This document shows, piece after piece, positions 36,746 through 47,349 of a stretch of 64,000 nt of DNA. The DNA lies in assembly GCF_025766255.1 (NCBI RefSeq), contig NW_026516725.1, positions 1 to 64,000 of the forward strand, read 5' to 3'. Both the position numbers and the translations under genes were made by a program. Position 1 is the first letter of the stretch; each line of letters begins with the position of its first letter. Below the pieces are notes generated by a model. That model searched no databases. It had not been told where the DNA came from and saw only the letters and a list, made by a program, of their open reading frames with translations. The DNA comes from Zychaea mexicana (taxonomy: Eukaryota; Mucoromycota; Mucoromycetes; Mucorales; Lichtheimiaceae).

Positions 36746-36844
36746 TGTACCTGCTTCATTTTCTACGAAAGCACTAGCTACTAAAAGAATTAAAGAAGGT
36801 GGTAATAACTAGAATGAAATATTATTTAATCGAGGGAAAGCCAT
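36746..36844 (-). pseudogene. cox1: cox1 exon fragment (NUMT)
   Basis: Reads [19 protein letters not shown] then [12 protein letters not shown], the cytochrome oxidase subunit 1 segment that normally reads [19 protein letters not shown]...VENGAGTGW. Trp is changed to TAG (36810-36812) and Gly to Glu. The inverted copy at 50156-50250 keeps the Trp and Gly, so the damage in copy 1 came after the copying. After GT(A) the sequence leaves cox1 and enters the 145-aa ORF, either an intron start or a rearrangement. Confidence 0.85.
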
Positions 36845-38708
36845 CAATTTTATTATCAATTCTCTGTTTAAAGAGAATTTTCTCAATATTTCTATTGAGT
36901 TTAGACTATGTCATCAATTGTCAATCCTTACAGGAGCAAATGTTGGGCACTCGTGTCTGGATTATTGCTAGTGCAGCTCACTGATTAGTCGTTGAACTTT
37001 CTTAAAACAAATTTGCATATATAGATAAATCTATATACGAATGCACTGATTTAAGCATAGCTGCAAATTATCTTTCATAATAAATACTTTATGGCCATTT
37101 TTAACCAAACGGCCCTGATAAAGATTTAGCTGAGCTTTAATACCCAATATCCCGGGCCACGCAGCGGCCCTGAATTCAGCCAGCGATGCCGGGGCGAGTT
37201 CTTAAAATAATTTATTATGGGAAGACCTCCTTGTAATTCACCCAATGCAAATCCACACCTCACGATGTGGCAGGACTATATTTATATAATGTATATTTTA
37301 TAATAATTTTTAATACTCTGACAATTTTTCTAAATGATCCCAGTTATAATATGTTCGTTTTCTATTCATTCCTGCTTTAATTATTTTAATATTATCTCGT
37401 CCTTGTTCAGTAAGATGTTTTCGAGATAACATTAGATTAACACAAAATTTAAAATCTAAATAATTTAGTAGTTTACTACTAAATAGAGGATAAGTGTCTA
37501 GGGTTGCCCTCATTTCGCTCCGAACAGAGAACCCAAAATAGTTTTGTAGAAATTTAAAGTCCTCTCTACTTGGATCGAGATAAAGGCGCAACGCGCCAAG
37601 AAACTTCCTTTTCTGTACACACCCTGAGGTGTTGCATAAATAACAACGCGATTGCGAATAATAGCTGATAGTGGAATATTGTTCATTTTTTGATAAAAGC
37701 AGATAAAATAGATGAAAAATACTGGTGTATTTTTCTTTCAATCTTTTATTATTCATGAAGTGACAGTTTCCTTTTATATCAATCCGAGCGAGCTACCATG
37801 GAGGCGTTTCCATCGGAGAAGCTGTTACCAAAATTGGAGGCCTCCAAGAAGCCCTCTTTTGGAAGGAAAACGGAAAATTTATTTTCCATTACTACATTAG
37901 GGTATGGTGTTCTCTGTTCGGAGCGAAATGAGAGCAACCTAGATAATTAATCAATGTTTTTAATTTAGCAGGGCTAGTTGCTGAAACAGTGTAGTACTCG
38001 ATACCTTCATTATGAAGAGAAGTATTTAGTTCTACATTTTAATAACTAGCAATAGATTTCATTACAGAGTAATAAGATAATTCAGTACTTGGATCAGTTA
38101 TTCGTTGCTCAATTCGTAATCGAGTCTCTACTCGATTTTTTCCTTTCCCATTATATGATTTCTCTCGAACTTTTACATCAAATGATCCATCTGCATCAAT
38201 AAATCCAGATAGCCAAGCATTATTAATAATTGGACTAGTATCTACATCATTACAAACAATTGGTTCTGTACTAAAATAATTAGTATTAATCCATTGAATT
38301 AATTTATTAAATTGATGTACTTTAGAAGTCCGTAAATAACCATTCATCAGATAAATAACATTTTGTAGTCCATTAATACTACTAACTGTTAATATATAAG
38401 CATGATTTTCTGATTTATTTGAATAGTTCCTCCAATTAATTTTTGTAAAGCAAGTACAAGAGGATAATCTTTATTATGAAAGGTAATATATAAATGAGGT
38501 GTATACCGCTTACCACTTGGAGTATGAGTCGTTTTAGGAATCCAAATAGATCCATCACCTTCTCATAATCCAGCTAGATAGGCACCAAATTTTTTATTAA
38601 TCTTGGGCCCTACGGTCCTAAAGTTAACTGACTCAGGACTTTTGGCCTTGAAATAATTTAGAGAAACAAGAGTTTAAATAGAAGAATACAAGCATTATAT
38701 TTTGTATA
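36845..38708 (-). pseudogene. Group I intron with LAGLIDADG endonuclease ORF in cox1 (NUMT), interrupted
   Basis: It lies between cox1 exons ending GAPD and starting MAFPR. The ORF reads in pieces on the minus strand: YLAGL(TGA=W)EGDGSI near 38560, a frameshift near 38440, WLSGFIDADGSFDV near 38190, a TAA at about 38039, TVSATSPAKLKTLINYL to 37943, then after a 438-bp insertion DTYPLFSSKLLNYLDFKF to the stop near 37310. Two LAGLIDADG motifs make it a single-chain double-motif homing endonuclease, which cuts intron-less cox1. The intron 3' part (36845-37300) has the GC-rich paired segments of a group I core. Confidence 0.8.
37499..37942. mobile_element. MITE with 34-bp inverted ends inside the NUMT intron
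   Basis: Element 37502-37939 (438 bp) begins GGTTGCCCTCATTTCGCTCC and ends with the inverted partner, about 32 of 34 bases matching. The 3-bp target duplication TAG is at 37499-37501 and 37940-37942. Removing it with one TAG joins the split LAGLIDADG reading frame (LINYL then DTYPLF). A 3-bp duplication with GG-starting ends suggests a PIF/Harbinger-type non-autonomous element (inference). Its frame of about 80 codons fused to the endonuclease end is accidental. Confidence 0.88.
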
Positions 38709-38744
38709 ATCAGGCGCCCCGATCATTAAAGGAACAAACCAGTT
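38709..38744 (-). pseudogene. cox1: cox1 exon NWFVPLMIGAPD (NUMT)
   Basis: A 12-codon exon with exact cox1 sequence between two group I introns. The flanking minus-strand sequence (gatatagtct...ggggttactg before it) has the usual end structure of a group I intron. Confidence 0.85.
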
Positions 38745-40046
38745 CAGTAACCCCATATCTTTCGATATGGACTAGACTATATCTTCACCCTTTTATGGTT
38801 AAAGGGGCATCACGTATAGTCTCTGAGGATCCTACTCCACCGCGTTCTGCAGTGTTTGGTTTCCTCTGATTGCCCTATTGTTTCATACTTAATAATTTCA
38901 CCCGTGCTTAAGAAGTTAAGCACTAGGTTATTAAGTCTTTAGGGGTTTCCAGCAAATAGTAATGTTATAATCATTATAATTACTCATAATGACGGCAACT
39001 TATATTTCAATTTATTGATTATAAAAATCATTTAAATGATCCCAGTTCTAGGTTGTTCTTTTTGTATTCATATTGTTTTTAGCTTCAAGACACATTAAAG
39101 CACTACTTCTAATTAAATGTTTTTTATCTAATTTCAAATGTAGTACTTTAGACCATTCTAAATAATTTAATTGTTTTGAAGAAAACATTGGATATTTTTT
39201 AAAATAGTTATCAACTAATAAATTAGTTGCATTACTTGAGTATTAACAGTATAACTAAAATATTCTTTTTTATTAATTATTCTTTGTCTAGATAATAGAT
39301 CAGTATGTAAAAATTTAGCAATTAGTTCTATGATATTTCTATATGAATCTAATTCACCATGATTATTTTGTTGGAATTTCTAATCTATAGAACATTTAAT
39401 TCTTTGAATAGTTTTAGATTCTTTATTTTCAATTAAACTAACTTGAAAATAAGCATCTGCATCACTAAAACCAGCGAACCAACTATTACTATTTAAACTA
39501 CTTAAATCTAATTCAGAATATTCAAAAATATTTCCATTAACATTTTTATTATTTAACCAATCAATAAGTCTATTAAGAGCTTCAATTTTAGGAGTTCTTA
39601 TTTTTCCATAGATTAAATTAGTTAATTTTAATAATCCCGCTTGATTCTGAATTTCGTATAATACATAATTACCTTTTTTAGGTTTCTGAATGAATCCACA
39701 ACCTAATACTTGTTGTAGTTTTTCAGCCAAAGGTAAATCAGATAAAGAGAATACGATTCTAATAACAGGATGTGTTAATCTCCCTTTGTCAGTTCTTTTT
39801 TTAGTGGGTACAATAATTGAACCATCACCTTCGATAAGTCCTGCTAAATAATAACCTAATTGATTATCATTTTGATTAACATTGTTAGTAGAATAATTTT
39901 TAGTAGAATTATATAAGAGAATTTTTAGTCCCGCCGGGGGCCTCGACCCCAAAGGGATCTCGGCCCCAGGCTAAAGTTTGAATAAATAGAGACATCAAGT
40001 TAACCGAGATTTGTTTTAAAACCAATTTCATTGAAACATGGCTTTT
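38745..40046 (-). pseudogene. Group I intron with LAGLIDADG endonuclease ORF in cox1 (NUMT)
   Basis: It lies between cox1 exons ending IGGFG and starting NWFVP. The main frame is 39952-39380: GYYLAGLIEGDGSIIVP (first motif), KIEALNRLIDWL, then SWFAGFSDADAYFQV (second motif, usual Gly after DAD replaced by Ala). A TAG at about 39377 separates it from KFQQNNHGELDSYRNIIEL and a further C-terminal piece ending KTT/NWDHLNDF near 39020. The ORF seems to have been fused upstream to cox1 (GGFGKSHVSMKLVLKQIS). A GC cluster at 39932-39968 interrupts the beginning. Confidence 0.82.
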
Positions 40047-40079
40047 ACCGAATCCTCCAATTAAACCTGGCATAACCAT
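40047..40079 (-). pseudogene. cox1: cox1 exon MVMPGLIGGFG (NUMT)
   Basis: Eleven codons of cox1 (usual context FFMVMPGLIGGFGN). Upstream of the ATG the sequence no longer matches cox1, so an intron border or a rearrangement lies there. Confidence 0.8.
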
Positions 40080-40125
40080 GGTGAGATAAGATATCAATTC
40101 CTAAGTATATCTCATACTTATTTTG

Positions 40126-40947
40126 TTATAAATTAATAAAAAATAAATATAATCCTAATAATAGACTAAGAGTTTGAGAACCAATTAAAAACACTAGAAG
40201 AAAACTATTTTGAGCTAATAAATACTTAGAATAATATTGGAATAAATTTTGTACCCATTTAGGAAAGTTTTTAATATTTTTTTCTCCATAATTTTGAAAA
40301 AATAAATTAAAACTTAATAAGATACCTACAAATAATCCAATAAAAGCGAAGCATGCAAATGAAAATCCTGCACTTTGAAGAATATTATTAAAATTATTGT
40401 TTAAATAATCAGTTTCTAAAATTGAACTAATTACACAGTCTGAAGAATTAGTATTTGGGTCTACTGATACATTATTCTCTTTGAAAAATGTATCTGTAGT
40501 TTCCATTAACGTATTATCTTCTTCATTTTGTGAAACACTATTTGACTTATTATTTACTTCATCATTTTGTGAAACATTATCTAGTTCGGATGAATTAAAT
40601 GTAGTTGAATCTTTATAAATTAATGGGTCATTATCATTTTCTGCAGTAGAATTTTTGATAGATTCTGTTACAATATTATCGTTAGAATTTTTTGGATCCC
40701 AGTGATCATGTTTAGAAGGTAAATTAGCTTTAGATTTTTCTACTTCTAATTTTTCCATCTCAATTCTTTCATTAGATTCGATTTTTGCCATTTCGATTCT
40801 TTCGTTAGATTCAAGTGTTTCTTTATGCATTTTCTCATTTGATTTGTTAGTTGCTTCACCGTTATAAACAGTGGCTGCTCCTGTTGCAAGACCGGCAGAT
40901 CCGGCTCCCATCAGGATAGCCCTAACAATTGCATCTTTACCAGGCAT
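40126..40947 (-). CDS. 273-aa mitochondrial-type membrane protein ORF (NUMT)
   Basis: An intact frame. The N-terminal Gly/Ala-rich segment (AILMGAGSAGLATGAATVYN) is followed by a charged repeat helix (ESNERIEMAKIESNERIEME), a long acidic Asn/Ser-rich linker with two VSQND/NEE repeats, and two C-terminal membrane segments (ACFAFIGLFVGILLSFNLFF and NSFLLVFLIGSQTLSLLLGL). AT-rich codons match the NUMT. No known mitochondrial core gene fits. It may come from a mitochondrial plasmid or be a free-standing mitochondrial ORF. It remains open while the neighbouring ORFs are broken. Confidence 0.5.
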   Translation of the reverse strand: MPGKDAIVRAILMGAGSAGLATGAATVYNGEATNKSNEKMHKETLESNERIEMAKIESNERIEMEKLEVEKSKANLPSKHDHWDPKNSNDNIVTESIKNSTAENDNDPLIYKDSTTFNSSELDNVSQNDEVNNKSNSVSQNEEDNTLMETTDTFFKENNVSVDPNTNSSDCVISSILETDYLNNNFNNILQSAGFSFACFAFIGLFVGILLSFNLFFQNYGEKNIKNFPKWVQNLFQYYSKYLLAQNSFLLVFLIGSQTLSLLLGLYLFFINL

Positions 40948-41159
40948 AATGGGTTATGGTAGTAGCAGCTAAAATTTTAATCCGTTTTACCTTTGAACTT
41001 GTTAGCACTTATTTTCTTAGCATTCACTTGAATAAATGAATGTTTTAGTATTCACTTAAATAAATTATTTTTAGCTTTAGAGTTCCACTAGTTATTTTTA
41101 TTTTTGTTTAAAACATAGTCATATTATAATATTAAAAATGTTTTTTTTTTATAAGATTT

Positions 41160-41655
41160 ATGAGATATCAGGAGATCAATATCTCCCTCCAAGAACCGTA
41201 CGTGCGACTTTCACCGCATACGGCTCCTCATTCTACTTGTCTACTTTCTTTTCAAATCATTTAGTTTCAATCCATCATATAATCCGCTATGGATTTTATC
41301 ATGACAAACTCTACAAACTGGGATTTGTTTTCTGTTCATAGCTTTCATTGTGGCAGTGAATCCTTTAGGTTTTCCTCCCAGAGATTTAACATGATGCATC
41401 TCTACTCTTGTTGTAGAAGAACAGATGATAGATTCCTTATGTAAAAGACTCTTCGATCTTAACCCGAAGTAAACTACTTCTAGTGGATCTGGAGGGTTAA
41501 CTAAGAATTTCCGCAGTGGAAGATATGAGTTAAGAATTCTCAGACTAATTTGTTTCTCTTTAGATCCTTCTCGATCGATTACTCGAATATTATTTCCAAA
41601 GTATCTGATATTAACGCGTTTTGGTTTTTGTTGCCCCCACCAATACTCCCTCTAT
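41160..41655 (-). pseudogene. Group II intron maturase C-terminus with HNH domain (NUMT)
   Basis: From about 41655 the minus strand reads EYWWGQQKPKRVNIRYFGNN, then REGSKEKQISLRILNSYLP, and the HNH endonuclease: VEMHHVKSLGGKPKG, MNRKQIPVCRVCHDKIHSGL to TAG at 41241-41243. Both Cys-x2-Cys pairs expected in an HNH finger are partly present (C-R-V-C). Downstream, 41170-41225 carries the reverse complement of the conserved GAGCCGTATGCGGTGAAAGT...CTTGGAGGGAG intron RNA segment. It is cut upstream, since the nuclear sequence starts about 41660. Confidence 0.85.
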
Positions 41656-41659
41656 ATGA

Positions 41660-42416
41660 GCAATCTACAGCAGCTGACAATCAAGCTCAACAAATCTCGC
41701 TTTCCTACAATACAACAGCTACTACTGTTATCGTCACCAGTGATACACATGAACGCATTTCGTTACATCTTCCTCCTCCACAACAACAAATATATAATAC
41801 AAATACTATACAGGCACTCAACAGTATACGGCATTCTGCTACTCCTCGGCAACGTGGTAATCCGCGAAGGCAACAAGTAAGCTCGAGACGGTGACAGCAG
41901 CCCTATCTACAAGTACGCCAGATCGCGCCAGTACCCAATGCTCTACCGTTTGCTTCACTTGATAGTAATTTTTGTGGATTACCCAAAGGAAGAACAAGAA
42001 AACCGCAAGTAGATTATATACCACTCTAGGCTCTCAATATATATAAATAGCTACCGGTTTTCTTTATCTTATAATTCAAAAGCAATTGATTCGTTATCAT
42101 CTGTTAACGACCACATCGATCAACAGCTTTTCCTTGATCTCTCTCACTCACTCACTCTCACTCTCTCTCTCTCTATCGTTCATATAGATATATATCCATT
42201 TATTAGCTTCTGAGGATAGAGTATAGTCTACTCTTTATATATTCTTGATCAACGTGATGCTTATGCATAGTAGATGCATATGGATATATTTCTGTGAATG
42301 ACATCCAAATCAGTTCACATGGAGAATCGGCGCTCTCCATATATACTTCCCAAAATCAAAGGAATTAATTCAGCTAAGCCCAGATATGTCCAAAGCGCCT
42401 TCATTATTATCAAGTT
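41660..42416. other. Nuclear sequence between NUMT and repeat copy 2
   Basis: A Gln/Thr-rich frame (41660-41894, +) could be the broken end of a gene cut by the NUMT. A CT-rich tract (42138-42175) and AT repeats follow. No domain is recognised. Confidence 0.35.
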
Positions 42417-42417
42417 T

Positions 42418-45400
42418 TTATCGTAGTGAATCTTTTACACAATTTTGTAAATGCCTTGGGATATATTTAAATTTCTGACTCTTTAAGCGGATGCTTTTGA
42501 TATGATTCACTAGTATAAATGTTTATCCAGTTTTCGCTGTCATTATAAAAACCATATTCGTCAATTTTAGCAGCTACTGGTGCGTCTCCTTTGCTTCGAT
42601 CATCTTCTGGTTCTCCAGGGCTCACACAGTCATCAACATCTTTTGCATCACCAAATAAATATACTGGAATCCTTGATTTGCTTTGATCACCACGAACAGG
42701 TGAGTACCATGTCGGTCTCTCCCACTCTGTTTTGGTATTGCCTGGTAACGGGGATTTAGGTCGACCAAACTGTTTACCTATTGATCGTCGTCTGTTTTGT
42801 AACTCGTCGATTGCAGCCTTGATATCATTGGCATGTCCTTCCATCTGTGTCTAGAATAATAGCAAACAATAAATGAGTACATACATATCCAGCCATATTT
42901 ATTTTGTGTTGCATTTTAGAAATATTTACAACAAATGACTTCAAAGCAATAAACATGTCCATTAGAGATTCCAAACCAGATATACTTGTAGGAAAATCAA
43001 ACTTATATATGGTGCACACACCTTATAATCCACAATTTTGAAATTTGTTTCAATTTCGAGTTTTCAGATTCCGCTTCTATATATGGTAGTTTTTGATCAT
43101 CAATGCCTACTTTCTGATGGGAGCTTGCAATTTTGGTTATGAATATCCTCACTTCTTCATCTTCTGCCCAGGCATCCTCTCCCTTTACTTATATGCTTCT
43201 ATATAATAAAACCATCTTTTGTAATATCTATGAATCTTTATGGGGTTATTGGGGGAAAAGCTTAGTCTAAAGCAATAGGAAGGTGTTTCTGAAGGCCAGC
43301 AGAGGAGTTGTCGCACATTCCTCATATGCAGCTGCAATTGCTCCATTATAGTGACGAAGTTACCGATTTCTGTTCAATTGTGCTTTTTAGCAGCTTTCTT
43401 TTGATCTTTAGGATGAGGTATAGTGGATAAATTGTGTGGAATATACATGAGAAGGCAAAGCAAACATGAACCTAAGTTAGTAGCCAGTCGTAAGTGGCTT
43501 TGGACCGCTTAAATATTTTACCCATCAGGCTAAACTTGATTTCCGCTTGCTTAAGTATAATCCTATATGTTTCAATTTGCTATCCCTCAGCCAGAAGTGA
43601 CCAACTTCAGAAGCCTATAACTTTTTTTAAAGAAGCAAGAACTCAAATCTAATCCACAAATATTGTTTTTAAAGGTCTAAAAAACATAAGTAGCCGCTTC
43701 TTTTTTTATTTTAAGGTGACATTAAAAAGTAGTAGATTCAAAGATTACCCAAAAATTTGCGGATTATAAGGTGCTTGCACCATAAGGGTATCGCAACATA
43801 AAGTCCCTTTCGTATTAAATGCAGTGACGAGATTTGTCCTTGAAGACCACAAATCTGAATGATCCAACCGCTCGCCCTCTCTGCCGTAGCGTCCTCCAAT
43901 ATACAACCCAGAATGCCATCAAGAACGTCCTTCCCTTCACGTAAGAGCTTTCCCAGATCATGAAAAAGTTTCGGTGCTGCTGGTTCCATCGATGCTTCCC
44001 CAGCACCAACATCATATTCATCCTTTCAGTATCGTATATGAACCGTAAGTCGATCTTGAATGCGCGAATTTTATCAGTGTCGTACAGCTCGCCTTTATTC
44101 GTGGTGCTAATAAGATTAATGCTTTCCCTACTAGCAATAAAATCAGTGATTAGTTAACCAAATGACGGTTCCTATTTTCAGTTTACGGTAATGTACCTTT
44201 TGAGTCGGACTACGCCATTTATTGACAAGATTGCTTCAATGATCTTCAATGATCGGGCCCCATATTTTCAATAAGTAGTCATATTCTGTCCAACGTGATA
44301 CTAAAGTGCTGGTGAAATAAGAATGCTGCTTGTCAAACACGTCGATACTATGTAGAGATCAAAAATATTTTTTCAATTCAGAACTTCAGTTATCAGCTCA
44401 ACAAACTCCCAGAAAGTAGTATTAACACATACAAAACTTCCATGACACTGATAATCTTGTATAAATGATTATTCTTTGTTCCACTTTTCCATTTTGCCAA
44501 AAAACTTCTTGCAGCCGTAAGATCGTTGTTGTTTTTGGCCAGCTACACGTATATAAATATATAAATGACAGTTAACAAAGGTTGTAATGATATATTTATA
44601 TAAACAAAAAAAAAGATATTTGACATACAGCAGATACCAATTTCCAATTTTTCGTGACTTCCAATGGCATTCTATAACTTGCTACTTGAAGTTTCGACAG
44701 TAATAAGTCAGATGTTGTATTAAGGGCGTGCTCAGCAAACCATTTAGCTTGACCAGTATTTGATTGATCGACAAGGTCAAGGATCGAAGATAAACCAGAG
44801 CTATACAAAAATATGCTATGATTAGTATATGAGTTCTAAACGTATTTGCAAATAAATAGTAAAGTTAATCCTACCTCATCAGTTTACGATCTGCTTCTGA
44901 TAATTTTGTGCCTTGTTGATAAGTGTCATGAAGATCGATCGCACGTCTCTTGATCACTGTTCCAATTGAAGGATGATCGGGATGCTCTGTTGCGTCGTCA
45001 GCATATAGATTATCATGTTCACGCTGAAATAGTTACATTAGAATATCGAAATGTCGTTATATACGCTTTCATTTAATTAGTAAGTTACCTTTCTCGTGAG
45101 CTCAGAACTTGATACTGATATTGGTGTTGTTGCTACTGGCGATGATGATGATGATGATGATGTACCAACTAGTTCTGCGTCAAGTTCAGCAGCATATCGT
45201 TTACTTTCGATCAAAGATAGGCATTGGGCATTTTGATACGCGCTTCATCTTGTCAAACAGTTTAGCCGAGCAGAATCAAAGGCGGATTTGAATTCGTTCT
45301 TAAATGCTGTGGTTTTAATAAAAGTTGAAAGTTCTTCACAGTATGCTTGTAATGCGAGATGATTACGTCGTTTGTACCGGATTTGAAAAAAAGAATCTTT

Positions 45401-45545
45401 TAAGCACGTTAGTGCTCCTTTGGCATCAGTTGCTGTCGTTTTATGATGTGCGACAAATGCTTCAGCTAGTTTTTCCGCATCCGACCCATCTTGTGCTTCA
45501 AGGGAGGATAAACAAGGGTCGAATCCGATTTTTGGTTGTGTGTGT
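42418..45545 (-). pseudogene. Multi-exon gene-family member, copy 2, split by a MITE
   Basis: The exon order is as in copy 1. Copy 2 keeps an A at the exon end near 44200 that restores frame into the block containing KGELYD.DKIRAF, and keeps TGG where copy 1 has TGA. It lost a T near 44024 (CCTTTCAG for CCTTTTCAG) and has a small duplication (TCAATGATC) near 44243. The MITE sits in the exon that in copy 1 reads GLYVAIPQYKFGFPTS. No copy in this window is fully open. Confidence 0.6.
43008..43784. mobile_element. MITE B, copy 1 (TA target, TGGTGC ends)
   Basis: Ends TATGGTGCACACACCTTATA and, inverted, TATGGTGCAAGCACCTTATA; about 22 of 24 outer bases pair. Both flanks are the same gene-family exon, which is uninterrupted in copy 1 (aaacttgtattggggtatcg). 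It has no coding capacity. The TA duplication points to the Tc1/mariner superfamily. The second copy is at 53182-53960 in inverse orientation. Confidence 0.88.
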
Positions 45546-45983
45546 TCATAATGTTGCTGCTTTAATAGCAACATAAACTGAAACAGAACCAGATGCAGCT
45601 GCAGCTCCATAAGCTGCAAGATTAGTTGTCGAAGGATCAAGACCAACTTGTACTTTTAATCCTTCTTTAAGAATTTGAGTTAAAACATTTGCAAGAGAAT
45701 TTACCTTTTCTTGATCAATATTATTTTCATCATTTCCAGCACAATATACAATAGATAAACTATCAGAATAATAATTTAAACAAATATATTTAAAAACTAA
45801 AGTAAATGATAAAATAATAAATACAAAAGAAAAATATTTTAAGAATTTTAAAATAGAGCTTAATAATTTTTTAAAGTTTAAATTGATATTACTATTTCTT
45901 TTTAAACTAAACAACATTACTGCTAAACTAATATCAATATTATTATTTAATAATAAGATGTCTGTTAATTCTTTAATATTCAT
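45546..45983 (-). CDS. Mitochondrial-type ORF of 145 aa, copy 2
   Basis: Same protein as at 36296-36730 with a few substitutions (for example [10 protein letters not shown], an extra Ser in GAAAASGSVSV). It is intact. It is part of the fused repeat unit, and I see no evidence of nuclear expression. Confidence 0.45.
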   Translation of the reverse strand: MNIKELTDILLLNNNIDISLAVMLFSLKRNSNINLNFKKLLSSILKFLKYFSFVFIILSFTLVFKYICLNYYSDSLSIVYCAGNDENNIDQEKVNSLANVLTQILKEGLKVQVGLDPSTTNLAAYGAAAASGSVSVYVAIKAATL

Positions 45984-46060
45984 TACATATTCAGTTATTG
46001 TACCTGCTCCATTTTCTACGAAAGCACTAGCTACTAAAAGAATTAAAGAAGGTGGTAATA

Positions 46061-47349
46061 TGGTGTATACTGACTTGAATCGATAATATATTTGAAATAC
46101 CGACCCAAAAAAGAAAGTGTATCAGAGTTGTCCAAAGTAAATTTTCTGAGATTCTGACCAGCAAGATGTGTTTAATAGCATATTATAAGCATTTCTTACT
46201 CGTTACTTTATGAAAAAAGGTGTTTTGGAGAGCTCTGATAGCCATCAAAGTTTTGTCGGAATATGAAAATTTACTATATAGACCTAAGATTTCGACAAGG
46301 TGGGAGGGGTAGATCAGTGAGGTGATGTAGGCTATTACAGTCTTTGTAACATTGCATCAGTCATGGTTACACAAACACGTTATCCTCATTATCATACTGC
46401 TTTTTCACAAGGGTTGTATTTCCTTCATTGATACTCGCTCATTGTAGTGAAGCTACACTACTTTGAGATTGATCCAAATAACTCAACCCACTCCGTCATC
46501 TTCATAACCATTAAAATGCAGTAGAGAGAACACCACACACATGGATGAATCAAATATTACATAATTAGCACCATATTGATAATCTCTCAAACATGGATCA
46601 CAATCGAGAATGACTTAGGATTAACTATTATCAATACTTCGTTGCAATATAATATCGATAATCTCTCAAACATGAATCAGAATCGAGGATAACTCAGTAC
46701 CAACCATTGTCAGTACTTCGTTTCAATATATATTATCTGAGATGAGCGAAGTGTACCTGTCAAAGAGCGGATATCATATGTCGATACTACAACCGTTGCT
46801 GGCGTTATATCCAAGCATACAAGGATATGAAAGACGATCGTGAAGCTGTCAAGATCGTAGAGAAATTTACTTCTAGAAGTTACAAATCCAACCACAGAAT
46901 TATTGCAAGTGATTAGTTAGTATTTTTACCTCTGTTATTTCTGACTTTCATAAATAAATGAGTATAGCTATCGATCATATAATTCCCTGACTAGTGCAAA
47001 CATAGAGTATGATATATGAAGAAACATATCGGGTGTTTCAGGTGTTAATTTAGCTGTGGTGTTTCAAAAATTCTCAATTTTCGACAGCTCACAGTTAAAG
47101 TCAGTATGCACTATAATATTACTCCAATGTTTCATTTATCCCTTTTACTTAGTAAAACCAGTCAACTTTGAGCCCTTATAGCTCACCTAAAAAATAAAAT
47201 TATGGAACAACAATGCATAATACTTAATCCAAATAAGCATAAAAATGCATTTTGTGCATCTCTATTTCAATAAACTTGATGTGGGGGAAGAAATAAGCCC
47301 TCAAAGTTGATGTAAAAGTTTTGGTGGTTATAGATGAAATACACCATAT
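46061..47349. mobile_element. Element C: TA-bounded transposon with chimeric flanks
   Basis: The left end is TATGGTGTATACTGACTTGA and the inverted right end TATGGTGTATTTCATCTATA; only the outer 10-11 bases match. Its left neighbour is the NUMT cox1 exon (break at a TA in ggtggtaaTA) and its right neighbour is a KDZ transposase gene broken at its DGN motif. A single clean insertion would leave the same gene on both sides, so the element is probably a recombinant of two copies or two insertions. Interior: no ORF with recognisable domains. Confidence 0.55.

Larger units (their letters stand above)
33953..36844 (-). repeat. Repeat unit copy 1: nuclear gene-family pseudogene fused to mitochondrial DNA
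   Basis: The unit is near-identical to 42418-46062 (same strand) and to the inverted copy at 50150-53181. Its nuclear part is 33953-36295 and its mitochondrial part 36296-36844. The junction, just after the stop of the 145-codon mitochondrial ORF (GCAACATTATGAACACACAC on the minus strand), is the same in all three copies. The fusion therefore preceded the copying. Copy 1 alone continues upstream into the long NUMT and carries neither inserted element seen in copies 2 and 3. Confidence 0.85.
36296..41655 (-). other. Nuclear mitochondrial insertion (NUMT), 5.4 kb
   Basis: A very AT-rich block with mitochondrial content, all on the minus strand. In transcription order: group II maturase/HNH tail (41655-41241), a 273-aa ORF (40947-40126), cox1 exon (40079-40047), group I intron with LAGLIDADG ORF, cox1 exon (38744-38709), group I intron with LAGLIDADG ORF, cox1 exon (36844-36746) and a 145-aa ORF (36730-36296). 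GC clusters typical of fungal mtDNA lie at 39932-39968 and near 37148-37195. TGA is used as Trp at 38563-38565. Nonsense and frameshift mutations, a nuclear-type transposon at 37502-37939, and nuclear genes on both sides show that it sits in the nucleus. Confidence 0.9.
42418..46062 (-). repeat. Repeat unit copy 2, with inserted MITE
   Basis: Same order as copy 1: nuclear part 42418-45545, mitochondrial part 45546-46062. A 777-bp MITE interrupts it at 43008-43784. The mitochondrial part ends at a TA inside the cox1 exon, where an element starting TATGGTGTAT begins. Confidence 0.85.

Noticed and set aside
37310..37756. 148-codon ORF as one protein
   Set aside because: It is a chimera: its N-terminal half is MITE sequence (37502-37939) and its C-terminal half the endonuclease end.
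41550..41894. Plus-strand frame with INAFWFLLPPPILPL, resembling cox1
   Set aside because: The minus strand here encodes the group II maturase segment QQKPKRVNIRYFGNN in a good frame, so the cox1-like string is antisense chance.
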